Assembly: GCA_003552565.1 (NCBI GenBank)
Contig: PUNB01000266.1
Span: 1 to 19,290, forward strand
DNA from: Lentisphaerota bacterium
GTDB taxonomy: Bacteria; Verrucomicrobiota; Lentisphaeria; Oligosphaerales; PUNB01
Reading direction: 5' to 3'
Length of the DNA stretch: 19,290 nucleotides
Positions 7,531-13,459 of the stretch are shown in pieces. A model generated the notes under the pieces. The model saw only the letters and a program-made list of their open reading frames with translations. It had not been told where the DNA came from and searched no databases. A program made the position numbers and the translations under genes. Within the stretch, counting starts at the first letter, position 1. Each line of letters begins with the position of its first letter.

Positions 7531-7558
7531 TTGACAAATTACAGAAACTTGGTATAAT
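7531..7558 (+). promoter_or_regulatory. Sigma-70 type promoter before the small ORF
   Basis: A perfect TTGACA (7531-7536) and a perfect TATAAT (7553-7558) are separated by 16 bases. This is the best match to a housekeeping promoter in the window. Transcription would start near 7565, giving a leader of about 95 bases before the ATG at 7659, and could continue into the DUF362 gene. Confidence 0.75.
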
Positions 7559-7585
7559 GAACTCTGTTACCTATCTCCAGAGGGG

Positions 7586-7627
7586 TTGATCCTGTTGAAG
7601 TCTTTCCGTCAGAGTGGACAGGATCAA
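7586..7627 (+). promoter_or_regulatory. Hairpin leader between the promoter and the small ORF
   Basis: TTGATCCTGT (7586-7595) and ACAGGATCAA (7618-7627) are perfect reverse complements with a 22-base loop. The 3' arm contains AGGA and ends one base before an in-frame ATG at 7629, so folding would hide that ribosome site. The next in-frame ATG, at 7659, has its own GGAG outside the stem. There is no T run after the stem, so it is not a standard terminator. Translational control or an RNA-binding site are possible roles. Confidence 0.5.
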
Positions 7628-7658
7628 GATGACATTGAATATTTACGGAGTATCACCG

Positions 7659-7874
7659 ATGAAGATTGACATGAGTGCCGAAGCCGTAAGACGGCGACTT
7701 TGCCAAGTGCGGCAGTTGCGAAAGGTATGCCCATCACTGGCCAGATCCAGACCCGGGCAGGAGATAGAGCGAAGATTCCCTGCCAACAAGACAGTTCAGC
7801 GAATCTCGCGGGCTGCGGGCGCTGATTTTCTTATTATTTTAAATTCTTTGTATAAACGCACCTATGACCGATGA
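7659..7874 (+). CDS. Small basic protein of unknown function
   Basis: The 71-residue product begins MKIDMSAEAVRRRLCQVRQL and is rich in arginine, with two cysteines at 15 and 24 and no membrane segment. Support for a real gene is contextual: a consensus promoter at 7531, GGAG at 7647-7650 placed eight bases before this ATG, and no overlap with another gene. The frame is open back to an ATG at 7614, and the ATG at 7629 is a second possible start (81 residues). I have the impression that short proteins opening with MKIDMS-x-x-AV and arginine-rich helices recur in other genomes, but I cannot name a family. The N-terminal half may be helical, and RNA or DNA binding is a guess. It may be cotranscribed with the DUF362 gene 62 bases downstream. 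Confidence 0.5.
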   Translation: MKIDMSAEAVRRRLCQVRQLRKVCPSLARSRPGQEIERRFPANKTVQRISRAAGADFLIILNSLYKRTYDR

Positions 7875-7936
7875 CTTACGTGATGTTAGTCTTCTTCTAT
7901 ATTGTTTATGGTTCATTTTGAGGTTAGACAGAAACT

Positions 7937-8704
7937 ATGTCCACAACCCAAACATGCATCGAGCTGCCCTTTGTTTCCTATGGGGAATCTATGCCGCGGC
8001 TACTGGATGAACTTGGCGCGGCCGCCTTGCTGGCGGATCAGGAAACCATTCTGATTAAGCCTAATCTGGTTAACACCAGCCCGCCGCCGGTGACAACTCC
8101 GGTCGCATGCTGTGCCGCGATCGCTGCTTATTTGCGCCGCTGCAGCGATGCAGAGATAATCATTGGTGAAGGCTGCGGCGCGCCGGAATACGATACCGAC
8201 CATGTTTTCGAGCAGTTAGGATACAGGGAGCTGGCGGAAAGCATGGACATCACGCTGCTTGACCTGAACCACGCTCCGATGATTGAAGTGAAACGGAATG
8301 ACTGTTCCTTGTTTCCATCCATGCAACTTCCGGAAATCGCCTTTGAGAGTTTTATTATCTCTGTCCCCGTTCTTAAAGCGCATAGTCTGGCGGCAATCAG
8401 CGGCACCCTGAAAAACATGCTGGGACTGCCGCCGCCGGCGGTATATCAGCGCGGCGGACACTGGAAAAAATCGGCGTTTCATCAGCACATGCATGAATCG
8501 ATTACCGAACTCAACCGTTATGTCACCCCGGATCTGACCTTACTGGACGGTCGTGTCGGTCTGGCCGAACACCATCTGGGCGGAGCTGAATGCGACCCGC
8601 CTGTCTCCATGCTTGTCGGCGGCACTGACGCACGTGCCGTTGATCGTCGGGCCAGCGAACTTTTAGGACTGGACTGGAGACACATCCCCCATTTGCAGGC
8701 GTGA
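7937..8704 (+). CDS. DUF362 domain protein, short form
   Basis: The 255-residue protein shows the DUF362 pattern: ILIKPNLVN (38-46), a glycine-rich IIIGEGCGAPEYDTD (74-88), and the conserved core around 142-163 with VPVLKAHSLAAISGTLKNMLG. Next come TLLDGRVGLAEHHLGG (201-216) and DARAVDRRASELLG (231-244). The biochemical role of DUF362 is unsettled, although some members carry ferredoxin clusters. This one has no CxxCxxC cluster. It stops at HIPHLQA, just where relatives normally run on for some tens of residues. The end may have been lost, since repeat DNA begins soon after. GAGG is about 12 bases before the ATG. It may share the promoter at 7531. Confidence 0.85.
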   Translation: MSTTQTCIELPFVSYGESMPRLLDELGAAALLADQETILIKPNLVNTSPPPVTTPVACCAAIAAYLRRCSDAEIIIGEGCGAPEYDTDHVFEQLGYRELAESMDITLLDLNHAPMIEVKRNDCSLFPSMQLPEIAFESFIISVPVLKAHSLAAISGTLKNMLGLPPPAVYQRGGHWKKSAFHQHMHESITELNRYVTPDLTLLDGRVGLAEHHLGGAECDPPVSMLVGGTDARAVDRRASELLGLDWRHIPHLQA

Positions 8705-8793
8705 TTTATTATATGAAACCGCCGAATCTTCATAGGCATTGCGCCCGCTCGCTGAGATGTGATGCTGTAATCCCGAAGGCGGCAGCTCGCTGC

Positions 8794-8820
8794 AACTGCC
8801 ATCTGAACTTCGGCAGTTTT
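8794..8820 (+). terminator. Possible terminator after the DUF362 gene
   Basis: AACTGCC and GGCAGTT pair over an 11-base loop, followed by only two or three T. It lies 90 bases past the stop codon. It could equally be part of a repeat. Confidence 0.3.
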
Positions 8821-8833
8821 AGCGCTTGAATAT

Positions 8834-8917
8834 TAATAATGAATATTGAATTCTGGATGATGAGTTTCGGACAGGCTGAACAGTCCACTTCAAAATTCAG
8901 CATTCAAAATTGTGTTT
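8834..8917 (+). repeat. R4 dispersed repeat, copy 1
   Basis: This shares TAATAATGAAT, GAGTTTCGGACAG and CACTTCAAAATTCA with the copy at 19187-19286, in the same orientation. This copy is shorter, lacking about 15 bases in its right half. The AT-rich ends are mutually complementary. Confidence 0.75.
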
Positions 8918-9114
8918 TGCATAAGCTCGGCTCCAGGCGCTATTCGCCTGAAAATCCGGAGCTGGAAGCTCCGGCCACCTTCTCGACCTCCGGTGCGATG
9001 TGCCTGATACCACGAGGGAGAGACTTAGCCTCGGGCAACACCTCTGGAGCGCCCGCGTCCCCGCGGGCATTAAGGTTTGTTCGCATGGGAACGGGTTCTG
9101 TTTTCGGCTCGAAG

Positions 9115-9155
9115 GGACCTGACCACTCTTCGTGTGGCTCAGGCAAGCTGCTCGC
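9115..9155 (-). repeat. R6 41-base repeat, right copy
   Basis: This is the perfect reverse complement of 6771-6811. Similarity to the left copy fades outside the unit, apart from a few bases (TGGAG-like) on one side. Confidence 0.85.
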
Positions 9156-9541
9156 CCTCCATTATATGGCCGCGAGGGCCTGACACACTTTAAAAATTCC
9201 ATAATGGCAGCGATATGAAATCAGATTTACGACCAAGTGGTCAGGCAGGCTGCGGCCGCTCCATTTTTTTTTGTGACTTTTTGCATGCCGCGACGTAGGT
9301 TTTGCGGAGTCGGGTGTTTTTTGTGGCTATAGAAGACGAAGTCTCACATAAGCGTTGCGGAGAGAAGGGCAAAGAGTACGACAACCTTTCCCGGCTGAGT
9401 TCAATTCATGTTTTCGCGGGAAGCATTACTGTGCTGCATCAGGCGTTCCAAAGGATTTTGCGCGACAACTCTCATGGGGGAGGGAATTGGAAAGATGTCA
9501 TAGTTATCGCCATCGTCTTTGGCTGGGATGCGATATAAGGA

Positions 9542-9896
9542 TGGTGGAGGCGGGGGGAGTCGAACCCCCGTCCTGCACAGACAGACTATCGGCCTCTACA
9601 TGCTTAGTGTTCGCTTTAAAGTCTCACTGCGCGGTTCTGGCGGAACACAAGCCTGCCGCGCAGCCAGTGTCCTGTAAAATATCTCGCCGATGCCCCCGGA
9701 CACCCGGGTTGACGGCCAGCCTGATGCCGTCGTCTCTATCCTCTATCAGGCGTCAAGGTAGAGACGTCGCCGCTTAAGCGGCGAGGGCGAATTCTTCGTT
9801 CGCAGCTACTGTTTTGACCGATGATTAAGGAGGCCAACGATCATCCTCCGCATGCCACCGACGTCGCACCTGCACAGTCGAGACCGTAACGCCCCC
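9542..9896 (-). ncRNA. ssrA: Transfer-messenger RNA (tmRNA)
   Basis: tmRNA rescues ribosomes stalled on broken messages and adds a degradation tag. The 355-base minus-strand gene has matching ends. The 5' GGGGGCG pairs with the 3' CGCCTCC, including a G3-U70 pair, the alanine identity element, followed by A and an encoded CCA (9544-9542). The T arm is GGGGG-TTCGACT-CCCCC. The tag frame lies at 9803-9774: GCG AAC GAA GAA TTC GCC CTC GCC GCT TAA, giving ANEEFALAA. GTAGCT before it fits the usual AG determinant upstream of the resume codon. Because GCT precedes GCG, a tag with one more Ala is possible. The tag resembles the planctomycete type as I recall it. Confidence 0.96.
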
Positions 9897-9941
9897 GTCT
9901 GAAATGGAGCAAAAAACGCCAGCTTGTTTTTTTTCTAACAC

Positions 9942-10018
9942 TCCCAAGCATTTTGTTTTAAACAACAAAATCTTTACTTGGGTAAAAAGTATAAAACTAT
10001 AAATTCCAATGCTTGGGA
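9942..10018. repeat. Nested palindrome upstream of ssrA
   Basis: TCCCAAGCATT (9942-9952) and AATGCTTGGGA (10008-10018) are perfect 11-base inverted arms. Inside are a second palindrome, ATTTTGTT...AACAAAAT (about 9950-9971), and another ACTTGGG half-site near 9976-9982. The minus strand contains TATACT, a possible -10 for an ssrA precursor, without a clear -35. It may be an AT-rich mobile palindrome or a control region for ssrA. Confidence 0.6.
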
Positions 10019-10077
10019 CAAAAGAAACCGCTATAAGTTGCATCGGATGAAGAGTTGTACAAGTAAGTGGGGGCTAA

Positions 10078-10099
10078 GCGGACGTAATAATACGTCCGC
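10078..10099 (-). terminator. Perfect hairpin downstream of the malic enzyme gene
   Basis: GCGGACGTA and TACGTCCGC form a perfect nine-pair stem with an ATAA loop, 91 bases past the maeB stop. The minus strand has no T run behind it. It may stabilise or end the transcript, or be a small palindromic repeat. Confidence 0.4.
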
Positions 10100-10189
10100 G
10101 CGGTAACTAGTATTTTTATCATCAGCCCGTGCGGCAACTTGTTTTTTGTGATTTAAAACTCAGTATGGTAATCTGCGGGCGTTCCGGGC

Positions 10190-11521
10190 TTACTGAGCGA
10201 CTGCTGTTCGACGGGCAACTGCTTGTTCGTATTTCTCCCAGTCGTTTATTTCGGTGGTGGCGACATTGCTTTGGCGGGCCGCCTGGGCAACATACTTGGC
10301 CACTCTGGGAACTACCCGCGGGTCAAATGGTTTTGGTATGACGTAGGAAGGTTTGAGGGGATTCTGTCCCTCGAAAACTCCGTCAGCCGCGTCTTGCGGA
10401 TAGGCTCTGCTCAGGTATTGGTGAATCTCCGGAGGTATCGGCTCACAGGCGATCTCGGCCAGGGCCCGGCTGGCGGCCACCTTCATTTCTTCATTGATCC
10501 CAGAGGAGCGAACATCGAGGGCGCCGCGGAAGATGCCCGGGAATCCGAGTACGTTATTGACTTGGTTGGGGAAGTCCGTCCGTCCGGTGCCGACCACGGC
10601 GGCTCCCGCCTGCAGGGCAGCATCAGGGTGGATTTCAGGGTCCGGATTGGCCATGGCGAAAATTATCGGATCCTTGGCCATCGAGTGAATCATTTCCGGG
10701 GTTAGACAATCGGCGATTGACAGTCCGATGAATATATCCGTGTCGGCGACTGCCTCTTCAAGTGTCCGTTTGTTCGTGGATATGGCCAATCTTAGCTTTT
10801 GCTCGGTCATGTTTTGCCGACGTTGCTGATGAATCACGCCTTGGGTGTCGCATAAAATAACGTTTTCGCGTTTGGCTCCGGCTGAGACATAAAATTCCGC
10901 GCAGGCGATGCCGGCGGCTCCGGCGCCGTTCACCACGATCCGAACATCTTCGAGTTTTTTACCGACAATTTTAAGGGCGTTAAGGACACCAGCGAGTGAA
11001 ATTATGGCGGTGCCGTGCTGATCATCGTGGAAAACCGGGATTCGCATTCGGCTTTTAAGTTCGCTTTCGACTTCGAAACAAGCCGGGGCGCCGATATCCT
11101 CTAGATTGATACCGCCGAAAGTTGGCTCCAGGGCGGCGGTTGTTTCAATCAGTTTAGCGCTGTCGGTCCGGCCTTCGCTGTTATGCACATGATCAAGACA
11201 GATCGGGAAGGCGTCGATATCAGCGAAGTGTTTGAACAGTACGGCTTTGCCCTCCATGACCGGCAGGCCGGCGGCCGGGCCGATGTTTCCCAGGCCGAGC
11301 ACCGCCGTTCCGTCGCTGACCACCGCCACCATATTGCCGCGGGACGTGTAATCAAAGGCGGTTTCCGGGTGCGCGGCGATCTCTCGACAGGGATCCGCTA
11401 CGCCGGGGCTGTAGGCCATTGACAATTCAGCCTGAGTGGAGCAGGGCTTGCTCGGTGTCAATGTGATTTTGCCGGGCTGTGGGAAACGATGATAATCCAA
11501 GTTGGCTGACGAGTTGGCCAT
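10190..11521 (-). CDS. maeB: NADP-type malic enzyme, catalytic domains only
   Basis: Malic enzyme oxidatively decarboxylates malate to pyruvate with reduction of NAD(P), linking the TCA cycle to pyruvate and NADPH supply in the cytoplasm. The 443-residue protein follows the N-terminal part of E. coli MaeB closely: PGKITLTPSKP (16-26), AYSPGVADPC (36-45, catalytic Tyr37), MEGKAVLFK (89-97, Lys92), FGGINLEDI (135-143, metal-binding Glu/Asp), FHDDQHGTA (164-172) and the nucleotide-binding VNGAGAAGIA (197-206). A PNQVNNVLGFPGIFRGALD stretch follows. It lacks the C-terminal phosphotransacetylase-like domain of MaeB, as many bacterial malic enzymes do. AGGA is about 12 bases before the ATG. It starts 59 bases after the rplU stop and may be cotranscribed with it, an unusual pairing. 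Cofactor preference cannot be read reliably. Confidence 0.95.
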   Translation of the reverse strand: MANSSANLDYHRFPQPGKITLTPSKPCSTQAELSMAYSPGVADPCREIAAHPETAFDYTSRGNMVAVVSDGTAVLGLGNIGPAAGLPVMEGKAVLFKHFADIDAFPICLDHVHNSEGRTDSAKLIETTAALEPTFGGINLEDIGAPACFEVESELKSRMRIPVFHDDQHGTAIISLAGVLNALKIVGKKLEDVRIVVNGAGAAGIACAEFYVSAGAKRENVILCDTQGVIHQQRRQNMTEQKLRLAISTNKRTLEEAVADTDIFIGLSIADCLTPEMIHSMAKDPIIFAMANPDPEIHPDAALQAGAAVVGTGRTDFPNQVNNVLGFPGIFRGALDVRSSGINEEMKVAASRALAEIACEPIPPEIHQYLSRAYPQDAADGVFEGQNPLKPSYVIPKPFDPRVVPRVAKYVAQAARQSNVATTEINDWEKYEQAVARRTAVAQ

Positions 11522-11580
11522 GAAAGCGAAAATATCCTTACCTGTGGTTTCCGATTGAATTGCCGGGAATGTGAAGTCCG

Positions 11581-11898
11581 TCAGCCGAGAATAATGTCTT
11601 TTACTCTTAAACGAGTCTTTTCCTGGCGGTGGCCTTGTTTCCGGCGATAGCTTTTCCGGCGTTTCATTTTGAACACCACGACTTTACGATCCCGAAAGTG
11701 ATCTATGATTTCAGTTTCGACTCGGGCGTTGGCCACTGTGGGGCTGCCGGTGGATACTTCACCATCGTTGTTAGCCATCAGAACACAGTCTTGCAGTTCA
11801 ACGGTTTCTCCGGGGTCGCCGTTTACCCGATCAACGGTCAACACCGCTCCAGATTCAATTTTATGCTGCCTGCCTTTGTAGTCAATAATCGCGTACAT
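11581..11898 (-). CDS. rplU: 50S ribosomal protein L21
   Basis: L21 is a small protein of the large ribosomal subunit that binds 23S rRNA. I start at 11898 because GGAG stands nine bases before that ATG and the protein then opens MYAIIDYKGRQHKIESG, the normal L21 N-terminus. Starting at 11922 would add eight unlikely residues. The 105-residue product has the family's usual length, the VVVFKMKRRKSYRRKQGHRQ basic tract (about residues 71-90) and the terminal TRLRVKDI. L27 (rpmA), which usually follows L21 directly, is absent, and maeB comes instead. A candidate promoter lies just upstream. Confidence 0.95.
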   Translation of the reverse strand: MYAIIDYKGRQHKIESGAVLTVDRVNGDPGETVELQDCVLMANNDGEVSTGSPTVANARVETEIIDHFRDRKVVVFKMKRRKSYRRKQGHRQEKTRLRVKDIILG

Positions 11899-11955
11899 TG
11901 AATTATCTCCAGTTTCATGCATGAATCAGACTTTTTGTCGCCACTTGCGGAGGCT

Positions 11956-11983
11956 AATATAATTACCGTTTGAAAAGATGCAA
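11956..11983 (-). promoter_or_regulatory. Candidate promoter for rplU
   Basis: On the minus strand TTGCAT (11983-11978) and TATATT (11961-11956) are 16 bases apart, between the prmA stop and the rplU start. Transcription would begin about 50 bases before the rplU ATG. It would give L21 and the malic enzyme a supply independent of prmA. Confidence 0.5.
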
Positions 11984-12013
11984 TTTGAATGGAGCAGTAA
12001 ATGTGTCGAGGGA

Positions 12014-13015
12014 TTATGGATCCGCGTTTGCTTGAGAGATTGATGAAGCTGTTTCTGTGAGGGAACAGAACACGTTTTCGCCGGTGCTGAAACAGCCGCT
12101 CCGCCACTCATCAATAGTCGCACTTTCAATTTCCCGCAGGCCTAGTCGGGTAAAAGCGGTTCGTATGTCAGGATATTGGCGGGTGAGTATGCCTGAGACA
12201 ATTAGAAAGGCGGGCGGTTTTTCCCAATCCAGGAGATGAACCAGTTTTTCGGCATTCTCCAAGAGAGCTGAGGCCAGGATATTGGCGACCACTACGCGGT
12301 ATTGTCTGTCTTCCTGGAAGCAGCTCAGTTCCGCCTGCAGCACTTCTATAGGGGTTCGACAGCCGGATTTTTTAATATTGTCGCGAGTTACGCGAACGCT
12401 TTGCGGGTCATTGTCGAAAGCGGTTATCGGCTGATATCCGAGCGCCGCCGCGGCCAGGGAGAGAATGCCGGAGCCGCAACCGGCGTCAAGCAGTGAAATA
12501 TTCGGGCCCAGACATCGGTTCAGTTTTTCGATTAGACGCAGACAGGCGAGGGTGGTGCCGTGGCCGCCGGTGCCGAAACACATACCGGGATTGATTTCAA
12601 CCACTTTTTCTCCGGACTCTGGTTTGATATCTTCCCAGCTTGGTTTAATGATCAGCCTTTCACCGACGCGGATCGATTTGAAATGTTTTTTCCAGCTTTC
12701 CGACCAGTCTTCACGTTTGATCGTGTAAACCTGGCAGTCACTCAAAGGTCGTGACAGCCATGGCTGCAATTTTCTGAGCAACGTCGGCGGCAGGGTTGGT
12801 GAATCATTGGGAGAAGCAGTTTTTTTCCCCGATATTGAGGATTCCTGTTTGTAGAGCCGAACCAAGGCAGTGTCGTCCTCGGGCGACTGAATAATGACCG
12901 GGGAATAGCCTTGACTGACCAATACTTCCTCAATTATCGCGATATCTTCGATTGAGGTTTTGAATTCCGTCAGGGTTAAATTATCGTTTTCTTGTCGATC
13001 ACTTCTGATTGCCAT
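12014..13015 (-). CDS. prmA: Ribosomal protein L11 methyltransferase
   Basis: PrmA uses S-adenosylmethionine to methylate ribosomal protein L11. The 333 residues comprise an N-terminal substrate-recognition domain (to about 100) and a Rossmann-type methyltransferase. Marks are EDWSESWKKHFKSIRVGERL (102-121), INPGMCFGTGGHGTT (141-155), LDAGCGSGILSLAA (176-189) and the catalytic-region VVANILASALLE (242-253). The usual GTGTHPTT appears as GTGGHGTT. The family is about 290-310 residues long. The extra length is an insertion near 57-85 and a tail after 318. It is the first gene of a minus-strand run with rplU (115 bases on). The link to another ribosome gene is functionally sensible. Confidence 0.93.
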   Translation of the reverse strand: MAIRSDRQENDNLTLTEFKTSIEDIAIIEEVLVSQGYSPVIIQSPEDDTALVRLYKQESSISGKKTASPNDSPTLPPTLLRKLQPWLSRPLSDCQVYTIKREDWSESWKKHFKSIRVGERLIIKPSWEDIKPESGEKVVEINPGMCFGTGGHGTTLACLRLIEKLNRCLGPNISLLDAGCGSGILSLAAAALGYQPITAFDNDPQSVRVTRDNIKKSGCRTPIEVLQAELSCFQEDRQYRVVVANILASALLENAEKLVHLLDWEKPPAFLIVSGILTRQYPDIRTAFTRLGLREIESATIDEWRSGCFSTGENVFCSLTETASSISQANADP

Positions 13016-13094
13016 TGTGAAACTCGGGTTGTATATTTATGGTCGAAGGTTTTTAGAGATTCACAGCCGTCTCTGGGATGACGGAATTAATCTT

Positions 13095-13166
13095 GTCTCG
13101 CACCTTGTCTGGTTTTCTTTCGATTTCTCATTTTTTGGATCCGCCTGAGGCGGACGAGACAAGGTG
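13095..13166. repeat. R1 repeat element, third copy
   Basis: GTCTCGCACCTTGTCT opens it and GAGACAAGGTG closes it. The middle TTTTCTTTCGATTTCTCATT matches the copy at 51-132. A palindromic insertion, ATCCGCCTGAGGCGGA, replaces part of the right side. The same small palindrome occurs near 3757-3771 and, changed, near 17110-17124. Confidence 0.75.
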
Positions 13167-13244
13167 AGCACAAAATTAGGCTTCAACCCCTTTCCGGACG
13201 GGGTCTAGCACGACCCTCCGCGAAAAGGGGTTTGTGGAGCTCAC
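13165..13244. repeat. R8 inverted repeat
   Basis: Outer arms GTGAGC and GCTCAC enclose AACCCCTTTCCG and CGAAAAGGGGTT (11 of 12 pairing). The centre contains GGGTCTAGCACGACCC. Fragments with CTAGACCC next to CGAAAAGG lie at 6649-6668 and, inverted, at 13371-13397. Confidence 0.6.
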
Positions 13245-13279
13245 AAGTTCGAAAGTGGCTGTGCATTCCACGGCCAATT

Positions 13280-13363
13280 GGATTAAGGCGAAAGATTAAG
13301 ACGAAAGATTAGGGAAAAACGGGTAGGCCCCTTAATCTTTTGCCATAATCTTTCGCCCTAATC
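13280..13363 (+). repeat. R3 84-base repeat, copy 1
   Basis: It aligns without gaps to the reverse complement of 19025-19108 with about 74 of 84 identities by eye. It begins with near-repeats of a 13-mer (GATTAAGGCGAAA, GATTAAGACGAAA, GATTAGGGAAAAA) and ends with their complements, so it can fold in several registers. Confidence 0.85.
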
Positions 13364-13459
13364 TCGTTTTCGAACCCTTTTCGTATGGGTCTAGCACACC
13401 AACATGATCAATTTAACCATAAAGCCTTTTTTTTCTAATCAATTTGCGATTGGTACATT

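Larger units (their letters stand above)
8705..9541. other. Gene-free repeat spacer between DUF362 and ssrA
   Basis: Open frames here overlap palindromes and have no recognisable content. In order it holds a GGCAG/CTGCC hairpin (8794-8818), the R4 repeat (8834-8917), hairpins CAGGCG...CGCCTG and CCGGAGCT-GGA-AGCTCCGG (about 8934-8975), an R2 end ending AGAGACTT at 9026, a GCCCGCG...CGCGGGC stem near 9051-9068, the right R6 copy (9115-9155), an ACCAAGTGGTCAGGCAGG fragment related to R6 (about 9232-9249), the 17-mer also found at 1309 (9314-9330), and an R2 left end (9339-9352). Confidence 0.6.
13016..13459. other. Repeat-packed spacer between prmA and the DUF4175-like gene
   Basis: No gene is evident. 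The spacer holds an R1 copy (13095-13166) whose right side contains the small palindrome TCCGCCTGAGGCGGA, an R8 hairpin (13165-13244), the 84-base R3 repeat (13280-13363) and a second R8 fragment (about 13371-13397). Repeats occupy most of it, and the promoters of the divergent neighbours must lie in what remains, near 13016-13080 and 13400-13459. None is obvious. Confidence 0.65.

Noticed and set aside
7614..7628. ATG at 7614 as the start of the small ORF
   Set aside because: It lies inside the hairpin loop with no ribosome site. 7659, or less likely 7629, fits better.
7271..9155. tRNA-linked integrated island with an integrase
   Set aside because: No integrase and no duplicated tRNA 3' end were seen. 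The 41-base repeats do not match the tRNA sequence.
8839..9183. Open frames on both strands after DUF362
   Set aside because: They run through R4, several GC hairpins and the R6 repeat. The translation has no domain-like pattern and no ribosome site.
9355..9777. Open frame of 140 residues on the plus strand
   Set aside because: It is antisense to the tmRNA gene over its second half, and the rest is repeat DNA.
11899..11922. Longer rplU start at 11922
   Set aside because: The added MHETGDNS is not part of L21 and lacks a ribosome site, while 11898 has GGAG at good distance.
11581..13015. A novel operon combining prmA, rplU and maeB as a new pathway
   Set aside because: All three are well known housekeeping genes, and proximity alone does not support a joint function.
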